A stretch of 64,000 bases of DNA, taken from NCBI GenBank assembly GCA_037179335.1, contig JAKZHN010000027.1, positions 310,001 through 374,000 on the forward strand, written 5' to 3'. Made by a program: the position numbers and the translations under genes. Of the stretch, positions 1 through 10,508 are shown piece after piece. Below the pieces are notes generated by a model. It saw nothing but the letters and a program-made list of their open reading frames with translations. It did not search any database and was not told where the DNA came from. Origin of the DNA: Cyclaneusma minus. Its lineage: Eukaryota > Ascomycota > Leotiomycetes > Marthamycetales > Marthamycetaceae. The first letter of the stretch is position 1. The number at the start of each line of letters is the position of its first letter.

Positions 1-2583
1 TGGGCAGCATTGCAGATGGAAAGCTTGCAACGCCCAATCCCCTCTGAGCGAATTCCGGAAATCCTCATCAGTTTGCCGAAAACTCTCAATGATACATATA
101 GGCGAGATATCGAGGGTGTTTTGGCTGAGGTTGATGACAAGGACGATCGGAAAGTCCGTATAAGGATGGCTTTTATGCTGATTGCTGTTTCCTCCGAACC
201 ACTCGAAGTACGACACATAGTTGATGCGCTAGGTTTCCCGTCGGAAGAAGAGGACTCCGCCCTGGAACTACTCCCGAACTCATTGGTCGCTGTTGAAAGC
301 TTATCCCACCGCAAGCGAAGGCTTAAGTTTACTCACTTCTCAGCCCAAGAACACCTGGTATTTGAAGCGGAACGAACAGCTTCAACTGTGCAGCCATGGT
401 ACTGCTTTTCCATCGCTGAGGCCCATTTTTCCGCCGCTATGAGGTCTCTGTCGGCTATTTTATCAAAAGATGACGACGTTTTCGTCATGTACGCGATACG
501 CCGATTATTTTACCATGTGGAAGAGGTCCCGGACGACTACTCCGAGTTCCCTAAGATGCAGCACGAGATTGATAGATTATTCAGTCGGGATTCATATAAC
601 CCCAGGACCCTGCCGCGAATTTACCACGTCCTTTCGTTGGATGACCGAAATGGGTATCACCCTAATCAGGGCCGGAGGTCTTCCATCACTCGGAGGGATT
701 GGGGAGGTTCCAACAAACCTATCTTTCTCAGACGTCTCCACTACGCGGCTGGTTTTGGTTCGGAGGAGATTGTCTCAGAGCTTCTGAGCGCACTGAATGG
801 CCCAAATGATGTCCGTGAGATTGAAGAGGTTATTCCTTTGCGAGTGGCCTTAGAGTACGGCCGCACAAATAACGTGGCGCTGCTACTGAAGCAGGGATTC
901 AGGCTCAGCCAATACGAATTTGAGTCCTTTCTCGCGGATTACATTATTATATCAAAGGACTTCAGCAAGTTTACGGAGTCGCACCGCTCGTCATTGCACC
1001 TTGTACTTGGGACGCCTCCGTCTTCGAATCTACCACAGCAACACGAGACCGCCAAGATCAGAGTTACCTACGGAGTCCTCAATAAGATTATTGATCGTGA
1101 GAGCGAACATGATATTGATTGCTACCGAAGCCTTATGGAAAAGCTTCTCGAGTTTTGGCCTCCAGGCGTCCAATTTGCCGACGCCCTTTCCAGAGTCGTC
1201 ATTTGGGATAAGAGGCGTCCTCGGTATCCAGGGGTTCTGGACTCACTTCTGGATCAAGTTGACGATATTTCTACAAGGGACGATCTTGTCGCTTTGGTTA
1301 CGTGTTGCTATACCGATGACGGCGGCCCCATTTATCTAAGACATCTCTTCGATCGATTCGGACTCAGTGTTCCAATAACCGAGAGAGTTATGCTTGAGGC
1401 AGCGAGTAATTCGAACACACGATTTAGCTGTGAAGTTCTTAACTTGTTATTCGAACGAAAGGGCGCTGGTCTTCCCATCACCGAAAAAGTCATAAAAGCG
1501 GCAGCAGAGAATACAAAATGTGGCGAGCAAATTCTGGACGTTTTACTCGGTCAAGAGGGGTCCAATATTCCCGTTACCGAAGAAGTTGTGAAAATAGCAG
1601 CATCGGATCGGAGAAATGGGGCGGCAATGCTGAATGTGTTGTTCAATCGAAAGGGGTATGATGTACCCGTTACCGAAGAAGTTGTGAAAGCAGCAGCAGC
1701 GAATATTGGGTGTTGCGAGAAAGCCCTAAAAGTCTTGTTCGATCGAAAGGGGTCTGATATCCCCGTTACCGAAGAGGTCGTGGGAGCAGCAGCAAGAAAT
1801 TTCGAATGTGGAGAGAAAGCCCTGAGAGTTATGTTTGATCGAATGGGGTCCAAACTTCCCGTTCCCTCAGGAGTCGTAAGAGAAGTATGGGAAAAGTGTC
1901 GCATGGAGACCGTGAAATTCTTCTTGGAACTGGAAGGGTTTGATATTGGCGTTCCCGAGGACATCATGCAAGGACTTGCAGCAGACGCGGAATGGAGCGA
2001 GGCTCTGAAAGCCTTATTCCATCATAAAGGGTACAACATTTTCGTGACCGAAGAAGTTGTCAAAGTGGCCGCTATTGCTGGCTGCGTCGAAAACCTTGAT
2101 ATAATTTCTAGTGGAAGAGTACCCCCGGGAGTTATCGAGAAGTGGAAACCGATCTGTCTCTTATTCCGCGCGATAAAGTCTCGATCATCATGCAAAGTCG
2201 AAGACTTTCAACCATGCTCTGAAACGGATTTTCTAGAAACAATCAAGAATGAAGGTCTGGTTCCTCTTCACACGGCGATCGACTGCTTCAACGAACGCGC
2301 GTTGCGGGCGATGCTAGATACGGGGACCATGGATCTCGACCAAAAGGATAGGAAAGGCAGGACCCCACTAGCACATGCGGTGTGGAGTGTGCCTCGCGGT
2401 TACTGGTGGCCAAGGTTGGTCGAGCCGCTACAGGAAGCTTATTGGAAGCAAGGTAGGGATAAAACGATACAGTATGAATCTTTTGTTCACGGGCGTGAGG
2501 CAAGGGTAGCAAGTGTTAGGCTACAAGGACGAATTATTACCATAAATGTTCCGGAGAGAATACCCGGGACCTTTAGCTGTTAG
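1..2583 (+). CDS. NACHT/NLR-like protein with C-terminal repeats (5' truncated by window edge)
   Basis: The reading frame is open at the left edge and ends with TAG at 2581-2583, so about 860 C-terminal residues are visible. The first residues (WAALQMESL, then SLPKTLNDTY) match the stretch that follows the NACHT ATPase in fungal NLRs; the NACHT itself would lie upstream. Next comes a winged-helix-like segment (SSEPLEVRHIVDALGF). An ankyrin-like segment follows near residue 240 (LHYAAGFGSEEIVSELLSA). A block of about eight 32-residue repeats then runs from about 1372 to 2080 (consensus VTEEVVKAAA, a small variable part, ALKVLFDRKG), and a last ankyrin-like unit (LVPLHTAIDC) comes near the end. 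Such proteins are candidate intracellular sensors for non-self recognition in fungi. The role here is inferred from family architecture only. No intron is evident. Confidence 0.8.
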   Translation, partial: WAALQMESLQRPIPSERIPEILISLPKTLNDTYRRDIEGVLAEVDDKDDRKVRIRMAFMLIAVSSEPLEVRHIVDALGFPSEEEDSALELLPNSLVAVESLSHRKRRLKFTHFSAQEHLVFEAERTASTVQPWYCFSIAEAHFSAAMRSLSAILSKDDDVFVMYAIRRLFYHVEEVPDDYSEFPKMQHEIDRLFSRDSYNPRTLPRIYHVLSLDDRNGYHPNQGRRSSITRRDWGGSNKPIFLRRLHYAAGFGSEEIVSELLSALNGPNDVREIEEVIPLRVALEYGRTNNVALLLKQGFRLSQYEFESFLADYIIISKDFSKFTESHRSSLHLVLGTPPSSNLPQQHETAKIRVTYGVLNKIIDRESEHDIDCYRSLMEKLLEFWPPGVQFADALSRVVIWDKRRPRYPGVLDSLLDQVDDISTRDDLVALVTCCYTDDGGPIYLRHLFDRFGLSVPITERVMLEAASNSNTRFSCEVLNLLFERKGAGLPITEKVIKAAAENTKCGEQILDVLLGQEGSNIPVTEEVVKIAASDRRNGAAMLNVLFNRKGYDVPVTEEVVKAAAANIGCCEKALKVLFDRKGSDIPVTEEVVGAAARNFECGEKALRVMFDRMGSKLPVPSGVVREVWEKCRMETVKFFLELEGFDIGVPEDIMQGLAADAEWSEALKALFHHKGYNIFVTEEVVKVAAIAGCVENLDIISSGRVPPGVIEKWKPICLLFRAIKSRSSCKVEDFQPCSETDFLETIKNEGLVPLHTAIDCFNERALRAMLDTGTMDLDQKDRKGRTPLAHAVWSVPRGYWWPRLVEPLQEAYWKQGRDKTIQYESFVHGREARVASVRLQGRIITINVPERIPGTFSC
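1372..2080 (+). repeat. 32-residue (96-nt) tandem repeat block inside the NLR-like gene
   Basis: Repeat starts marked by the P(V/I)TE codons fall at 1474, 1570, 1666, 1762 and 1858, an exact 96-nt period. Weaker units lie at about 1372, 1951 and 2041. Units at 1570-1860 share long identical DNA words, such as ccgttaccgaagaagttgtg at 1571 and 1667. The repeats are therefore similar in DNA as well as in protein. Confidence 0.85.
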
Positions 2584-3297
2584 CTTTACTAAAGGCTAGC
2601 CTCTTAGCCACCAGGATAAAAGGACTAATATATCAAGACTGCTGCTTGACATGCGAACATACTCTATATGGAACCACGTGACAAGCTCTCACGAGCCAAT
2701 GCCGTAACAATAAATATACCTGGGTAATAAGAGCTCGAAGAGCAAAACACACCGCAAGCTGAAATATAGGTAACAAACTATCCCACAACCATTCTCTTGG
2801 ACTTGTAGACTTACAATTCTTTAAGCAACTGCTTTGTATCATAATCTGCAATTACTTCCCGTTACTCCTTTTCCCTAAGTAAGCCTTGATAAGTACAGAG
2901 TTCTTGATTTTCGGCTTTCTGTGAGGGTTTTCGGTTAGCAGTCTGAATACGATTTTTTGATGGGTGCTCCTTCAATCTTTATGCTAATATTGAATTGCCA
3001 TACTGAGGTTACCTTAATGTCACAATGTGCGATAAAAGTCGTTTTCCCCATCTTTAAATTTCTCTCCGCTGACTATGATCATACAAACACCCTAACCTTG
3101 CATCTGCTCGAAAACGAGGAATATTCATTCCACCATGAACATCGTAAGCATCAGAGTCATCCAGATCAGTCATCGCCTCCACAGTGACCAGAATCACCGC
3201 AGAAAGACCAAAGAGCCCCTGCCCTCCATACAAAGTCACCTTTGTATGTCCAAGAAGAGACCTCAATCATATGATATCAGAAAAAGAAAAAGAAAGA
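2584..3297. other. Intergenic region, no gene seen
   Basis: AT-rich spacer between the convergent 3' ends of the NLR-like gene and XRN1. Only short frames (76 residues or fewer) occur, with no coding character. It presumably holds both 3' UTRs. Confidence 0.6.
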
Positions 3298-6200
3298 TCA
3301 TCCGCTCGACGCCTGCCGTTGCGTTGGGACTGAATAATTTCTTCCCCTGTAGCCGCCTCTCGAACTTCCTCGGAAACCGTCTCCCCTGAAGCCCCCTCTG
3401 CCGCGGCCCCTGCCTCTCGTAGCATCCAAGCTAGCCGGAGGAGGTACTGCATTGAAGCTCTGGTTCTGCATGAATGCACCTCGGTTCGTTAATGCATTCG
3501 ATTGACCACCTCGACCTTGGGACCCGTTTGCTTGACCGCCACGGGGACCAAACGGAGGTGCACCGCCACGAGGCTGGAATCCATTGGCTTGACCGCCACG
3601 GGGCGGGCCCCTCGATTCACGAATGGGCATGCTGACCTGGAGCCCGTTTCCATTGGTCTCCACTCCACCGTGACCGCGTCCCCGAACCGTTCCATTGCCT
3701 CTTGCACTATTACCATTCGTTCCAGCTGCGGCGCCCCGGTAGGACCCTCTGAGAGGCGGTGGGGCACCAGCCTCGCGGAACTGGCCTCGTCCACCGGGAC
3801 CCACGGGGATGCCATAGCCATTCGCCGCCTGTGGGTGACCTGTGTGAACAACGGCACGCTCAGCGGACGTCTTCGAAGAGGCGATGATCTGTCTGTGGGA
3901 CAGATTGATGACCGAAGACACCGGGACGGTCTGGCCTCGGAAAGGCGAACATCGATCGCCCAAAGTTGTGCCACTCATGAACGTCACGTCAAACACAACA
4001 TCCAGGAGCATCGTCCTGGAAGTGCGAGTGGCACCGACAACAGTACCGCGAGTCGCAATTGGAACCTTGCCGGATTCCTGAACATAGACTACGCGATCTC
4101 CAAGCTCGAACATTTGGTTGCCAAGGCGGTGTTCAGCATCCGCCGGTTTCAGCAATGCGTTGCGAGGAACACCGACGAGCTTCTTGCCGACAATTCCTGA
4201 GCCTTTTTCCAGATTCTCGTCAGCCCTCTTTTCAATGAGACTGACACTTTCCGAATCCAGCTGCATCGCATCGAGAGGGACCTTTTCAAAATTCTTCGTC
4301 TCGACTGTCTTGAGCCAAGCACTAATCTCCGAGAACCTCTCCTTGTACTCGCTCGCGGGAAAGAAATCCTCGGCATCATATTCGTTTCCTTGAGGCTTGC
4401 GTTGAATGCCTGCAATGAATAGAGGGAACTTAATCATGTACTGAGCGAGTAGGTCGATGGCCTTCTGACTGAATTCCCAGCCATTAGCTGAGCGTCGAGA
4501 ATAGCCTAAAACCTTGAGCTTCTTTGCCTCGAACTTCAGGTTCAGTCCAAGATTGAGCCTCTGTCCGTCGACATTTACAGTGAATGACGACGTGATCTTG
4601 CTCAGGACCAACGGGTGCAGACCAAGCATCTTCGCTACCTGATACGAAGGTATGTAAGGCGTTCTGCGTTCGGCCGTCATCACGATCTCTCTGCCGAATT
4701 CCGGCTCTTTGCCCTTGAGAGCGGCTACCCAGACATCCGCCTTCTCGTTCTTGTGGTCAATGACTTCCAAAGGACGTCCATAGTTGTATTCTCCCAAGAA
4801 GAAGGCCCTTGAGCCTATGGGGAACTCTTCTTCGATCGGAACAGCCTCTTTCTCGATGAAACGCTGATCCTCACTGAATACCTCGTCAACAACCAGCTGA
4901 GAGGCGTAATCAGTCTCGACACCGGGCAGAATGTCAAATTCTTTGATGGTAGCCCCTTCGTCGGTCTTCCTCAGACCCTTCAGCATCTCAACATGGACCA
5001 TGGATTCGACTGGGCCGATGATGATGCCGAAGCGCTTGCTGTAGACATTTTCGATACGTTCTGATTTCTTGCGCCAGTCATCAATCTCCCTGGGACCATG
5101 TGCAACCGGAATAACGTGCTCACTGCCGTCTTGCGGGAGGACGTAGTCAAACAGTTCATCAGAGACCCTCACAACTTTCGCTTCCTGGAGGAATGGATAT
5201 CCAACATGGATGCGTTTGCCAAGCTTAGTCTTTGCCAACTCCACCTTCGTCCTCGCCTCAGTGTCCTGTAAAGTGACAACCATACTCTCGTTCCGGCTGT
5301 CCTGCTGAAACACATTGACACCGTGGAAACCCAAAGTGGCGTTGTAAGGTATGGTCGCCAAACTTGGAAATCCTGCCAGTGCCTCTTTACCAAGCTTCAC
5401 TCCGTCAAGAAGTCCAACATGGTATTCCAGCCCCTCGATGGTCGGGAGGTCAAAGATATTTTCGATACAATGACAGTGAGCGATATCAGGGAAAATTCCC
5501 ACAAGAGACGACGGATACATAAAGTCAAGTTTCGGTTCGTAGGTGAACTTGAGGGAAACACCAAACTCATTCCGTTTCTTTTCGTCTTTGGAAAGAAGCT
5601 CATTCGCCGGCGCCATGGCCTCAAGGAGTCGCTTCTCATCGATAAAGGGGATTCTCACAACTGCTTCCCACTCCATCTTCTTGCCATTCATATCAAGCTC
5701 AAAATCCCGAGGATAGAAATCAATGATGGGCGATTGGGGGTTGGTCATGAGATCGTGATAGACGGTAGGTACAATCTTCTTACTCCTGTCTGGGAGGACA
5801 CCCATAAGTTGCTCGTATGGATGGAAAGGCTGGCCGAGCTTGAAATTGACATCGGCTTTCAGTCCCTTGATGACATCTATAACTTGTTAAACCCAACTTT
5901 TGGAGCGTCGTAAATCGGCTTACCTGAGATCATAGGGGAGTAGTGGTAGGCATAAAACCAAGGCCACGAAGCAACTCCGCGATAGTAGTAGTAGAGCACC
6001 CACTGTAAGCCTTGCACGTAATTCTCGCAAAGTTTGGTCAATTCGACCTCGTCCTTGCGACCCCACTCAAACTTGCCCTGATAATACTTGTCCTTCCACT
6101 CCTGGAACTTCTCCTCATACTTGCGATCCATTTCGGCTTGCGCATCTTCTGCAGAGATGTCAACGACTTTGGCATTGTCATACTGCTTGACCACCCTCAA

Positions 6201-7739
6201 TATGGCTAGCTGCGACTCTTCGTCTTCCGATTCCTCTTCCTCCTCTTCCTCCTTGGTTGGTCCTGGGAAGGAAAGCTGGAGATGCCGCGCCCCTTCATCG
6301 TTCTCGACCGTCTTCCAGTCCAGCCGCATAGTCTCTGCGATATCTTCGACAAACTTCCGATCCCGAGCAGGTAAGGTCGGAGGAAGATTCAGGGGCAGGC
6401 TGCCACGATTGGTGACAAATTTCCTAATCGATTTCCACAGCTCTTTCTGGGGTGTGCTCATAACCACTTTGCCCTTCGTTTTGCCCTTCGACATGACGTC
6501 CACCTTTCCTTTCGACATGACGTCCACCTTGGCCATCTGCTTGCCTTTGAACCAGCTGGCATCTGAGTTTTCGGACTCAAAGAATCGGTACTCAACATGG
6601 GAAAGCTCCTCGAGAAGGATTGCGAGTCTTTCCATGTTGATAACGCCGCCCTCGTTGATATAGCCGCCACTCTTGGGGAGGACAGATTTGTACACCTTAA
6701 ACATCAGTGCTAATGCTCCTTCATTAATATGGAGATTCGGAAGGTTTGGTAAGAAATCATTTCCAACGAAAAACGCCATCAGGATGAAATCGTCAATAAC
6801 TCGCTCCAAATCATATGCGAAACCCAGAACGCCGTGCTCTTTCAGCTCCTGGAACTCCAGCTCCAAGTATTCGCGTACAATGCAAAGATGCATGAGGAAG
6901 AAATTTTGGTGCTCCAGTTCTTTGGACTTCGACTTGCTGGCTCTTCCGAAGGTGACTTCTTCTCGTAGCAAGCAGAAATGTGGGTCGTGACTTAATAGAC
7001 CCAACATGATCAAATCCGCATCCAGTCCGTAAAGACAGTGTCGCACATTTGGGTCGTAATTTGGCTGCGCCTTGGCCAGTCGGATGTATTCCATAATCTT
7101 ATGCTCTCCTTCACCAGGAACTTCATGGCCGGAGAGAACAATGTCCACGCCCTGCCACTCGACGTCTTCGGAGATCTTCTTGTTGATGAAGTATTTCAAT
7201 TGCTCTGTCAGCTTGGCCATGAATTCGGTGCCAGGCGTGATGCAATTGCTGTCGAATGCCTCTTCTTTTGGCATCTCCTTTCCTTCGCGAATGGCTTTCT
7301 CGCGCGCGTTTTCGACGTCCAAAGCGGTTCGAAATCTCCTCGCTCGCTGTTGGTTCATCTTGGCGCGCGGGGCAACACCATCAATGGCCATGAAGAACAG
7401 CTGCTTGGGCTTGATCTTGCCATAGAGATGCTCAATGTAATTGAAGATGGCAATGAACATTTGCTCTTCGGTCATCCGAAAGGTAGCGTCATCGGAGTCT
7501 TTGTGGGTGCAGTTGTGGATGATCCCGTTCATATCGAGCTAGACATTGTCAGCGGCGAGCAGGAGCAGGTAGAGAAGCATGCGCTCGTACATAGAGATTG
7601 TCGAATTCGGGTATCCGGTTCTCGGCGATGAGCTGCGAGATGGCGGGATAGCGCTCGCTCATCCATCGGAAGACTTGACAGAATCAGCATTCGGCTCGAG
7701 CGTGTCGCGCAGCTTCGACTTACACTTGGGAACACCCAT
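3298..7739 (-). CDS. XRN1: 5'-3' exoribonuclease 1 (XRN1)
   Basis: Cytoplasmic 5'-3' exonuclease that degrades decapped mRNA. Four exons fit: 7739-7724 (MGVPK), 7673-7591, 7538-5924 and 5876-3298. The introns are 50, 52 and 47 nt, all GT-AG. The exons total 4293 nt, giving 1430 residues. Joined exon ends rebuild the family N-terminus (MGVPKFFRW, then SERYPAISQLIAENRIPEF) and the join ...SPMIS/DVIKGL.... Catalytic acidic motifs are present: LDMNGIIH, PGEGEHKIM (Glu near 176) and YGLDADLIMLGL (Asp 206 and 208, the yeast numbering), plus GNDFLPNLP. The tail is rich in Gly and Arg (RGRGRGGFRG), typical of RNA-binding regions. A small in-frame duplication (KVDVMSKG twice, about 6489-6530) lies in a linker. 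The gene is divergent from hat2 with 533 bp between start codons. Confidence 0.97.
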
Positions 7740-8272
7740 CCTGACAGCTGGGCAGGTCGTTGTGCCGGCGCAGCGAGGGTATGGGTCTCGGTGGCGTGTC
7801 TTGCTGTTACCGCAAGATGTAGGGGAGGATGGACGAAGGCAGAGTGCTTTCGTCACCAGTAAATCAGAGGGAGCTGTTCAATTCAGCTTCCATGCGCCCG
7901 GCGTGGATTCTTCGAAGGGCGTTCTCGTGCAATTGTAGGGCTTCAGACTCTGACTTGAAACAGAAGATTGAAGCGGTGCACTGCGATTGATCAATTGAGT
8001 AGTCGGGGCTCGGGCCGCTCGGCAGCACTTGCCTTAGCACCCCCGCAGCCTTGGAGTGCCAAGACCGCCAGCCCGCTAGCGCGTTTAACTCTAATTCACT
8101 TAAGCTCCAAGGTGCGCTTCACGCGACGCGCTCGAGCTCCCGTCAGTCCCGGGTCCTTCATCCAGTTTGCCCTCCCGCAACTGCTCCCAAGACACAGTAC
8201 AGACTCGACAACACCGCCTGTTCCCTGTTCTCGCACACATCCTCCGCCTTTTTGACTCCAGTACCAGTCACA
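7740..8272. promoter_or_regulatory. Divergent promoter region between XRN1 and hat2
   Basis: 533 bp separate the ATG of XRN1 (minus strand) from the ATG of hat2 (plus strand). The last 100 bases before hat2 are rich in C and T with few G, like many fungal leader sequences. I see no clear TATA box. No coding frame is supported here. Confidence 0.5.
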
Positions 8273-9833
8273 ATGACGGCCGCATCAGCAGAAGCCAACG
8301 ATGACAGAGACGGTAAGTGCGAGCAAAGCTGTGAAATCTACATCAATCATGGCACATTTCAACAAATTCCCGAACTACATCGATACTGATTCACCATTTG
8401 TACACAGCCGATGCTCCGCTCGAGATCGACGAGGACCAGAACATGGACCAGAAAGTTGTGAACGAAGGTGGCTACAGAGCTGCGCAAGACCTGTCAAGCT
8501 TTTGCTAATACTCTGCCAGAATACAAAACATGGAAGAAAAACAGTCCGTTTCTCTACGACATGATCCTGAGCACTGCCCTGGAGTGGCCAACCCTGACGA
8601 CCCAGTGGTTCCCTGACGTCAAAAGCCAGCCCGGCAAGAACTACACTGTGCATCGCCTTCTCATAGGCACTCACACCTCCAATGAAGCCCAAGACTACCT
8701 CCAAATCGCAAATGTCGGATTGCCAAACGCCATTGCTCCAAACGAGAAAGACTACGACGAGGAGCGAGCAGAAATTGGGGGCTATGGAGGAGATGCGCCC
8801 CAAGTCACCTTTTCCGTTGAGCAGAAGATCGACCACCCAGGCGAGATCAACAAGGCCAGATACCAGCCGCAAAACCCCAATATCATAGCTACCATGGGTG
8901 TGGGTGGACAGGTCCTTGTTTTTGACCGCACCAAGCACAGCAGCGCGCCCAGCGGAACAGTCAATCCACAGGCCCGGCTCGTAGGTCATCAAGAGGAGGG
9001 ATGGGGCCTCTCCTGGAACCCTCACCAAGCAGCACACCTGGCCACCGGCAGTCAAGATTGTACTGTACGCTTATGGTATGGAGCTCCAAAAAAGGAACCA
9101 AGTTCTATATACTGACAGTTTCAAGGGACTTGGGCACCATCCGCTCTGGCGACAATCAGGTGAAAGCATCAAGAGTTTTCACTCACCACACCGCGTTCGT
9201 CAATGACGTCCAATATCACCCTCTTCACAAATCACTGATTGGCACTGTGTCCGATGACAACACGGTGCAAATCCTTGACGTGCGGGCTGAGTCAAACGAC
9301 ACAGCCGCCCTGAAAGGCTCGTGCCATGATGATGCCGTCAACGCATTGGCTTTCAATCCTGCCTCTGACTACATATTCGCGACCGGATCGGCTGATAAGA
9401 CTATTGGCATCTGGGACCTTAGGTGCATCAAGCACAAGCTGCATGACCTCCAAGGTCATGATGACAACGTCACTTCCTTGGCTTGGCACCCTCACGAGGA
9501 GGCAGTTCTTGGAAGTGCCAGTGCTGACCGCAGATTGATTTTCTGGGACTTGAGCAGAGTTGGTGAAGAGCAGAGTCCAGAAGACCAAGAAGACGGCCCA
9601 CCTGAGCTGTGAGTGATTTGTATCCAGTTTATGGGCTTCAAGTGCTAATCATCTCTAGACTGTTCATGCATGGTGGCCATACCAACAGTATCTCTGACTT
9701 TAGCTGGAACCCCACAAATCCTTGGGTCGTTGCTAGTGCGGCTGAAGACAATCTTATTCAGATCTGGAGGGTTGCAGATTCCATCGTTGGCAAGGATCTG
9801 GAGGATGTGCCAGTGGATGAGCTGGAGAGGTGA
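8273..9833 (+). CDS. hat2: Histone-binding WD40 protein, Hat2/RbAp46-48 family
   Basis: Histone H4-binding subunit of the type B histone acetyltransferase; close relatives also serve in CAF-1 and Rpd3 complexes. Five exons fit: 8273-8312, 8408-8467, 8520-9075, 9126-9608 and 9659-9833. They total 1314 nt, giving 437 residues, the normal family length. The N-terminal H4-binding helix is clear (EYKTWKKNSPFLYDMILSTA), and WD40 repeats follow (for example GLSWNPHQAAHLATGSQDCT, GTVSDDNTVQILDVR, ATGSADKTIGIWDLR, LFMHGGHTNSISDFSWNP). The second donor (GTGGCT) is unusual, but that intron has a good branch site (GCTAATAC) and restores the frame. Hat2 and Msi1/CAF-1 p48 are close paralogues, so the exact subunit name is less certain than the family. 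Confidence 0.93.
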
Positions 9834-10508
9834 GGTGGGAAGGGAGAAAGGGGCTTTAGAGCATGTGAATACCCATCCGCACGGTGTGAAGGACAGTGAA
9901 AAGGGGCAAAGGCGTCGGCCGGCGTACATGGGATTTGGGAACTAGCTAGCAAGTTGCCACACCAGCTGTGTAGTAAAATGGAAGGTAGCTTGAAACTCTC
10001 AGCATGTGCTGTACTGCCTTGCACATGTGACAGGTGTGATCGAGGTAGTGAGGTGATCCAAGAAACTGTGAGCAAACCGCATGATTGTCAATGCTTTGAG
10101 TACCCAGAAGGCATCTGAGCAAATGGAGAAGACGTAAGTTAGGCTATTCACCGTCCTATACACCCCAGAAGGTAGGGCTTAAGGCGTTCGGTTGAGAACG
10201 GGGAATCAATGTTCCCGTCTGCGACAGTGAGGGCTGGAACCGACGATGAGGCTGTCGACGACAACACACTCCTCGCAATGACACACTCAGTAGGCGACGC
10301 GTCGCAATAATAAACTCGCTTACGACGCGCCTGGATTTTCTAGTGTCCTCTTCCAATCTCTTCCCGCCCGCCTCTCCCTCTCCCTTTTCCAACACACCTC
10401 GCACGCACTACGACAATATCATGAGTCTCACAACCATCGCCAACTCATTGTGAGATAGATCCAGCATACTCGTCGATCCGGTGTGGGCTCGCACGCACGC
10501 AAAGAACA
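9834..10508. other. Intergenic region with a 12-bp palindrome containing ACGCGT
   Basis: Holds the 3' side of hat2 and the promoter side of the F-box-like gene. A perfect palindrome, gcgacgcgtcgc, lies at 10294-10305. ACGCGT is the MluI cell-cycle box recognised by MBF-type factors in yeasts; function here is unproven. No gene is seen. Confidence 0.4.
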
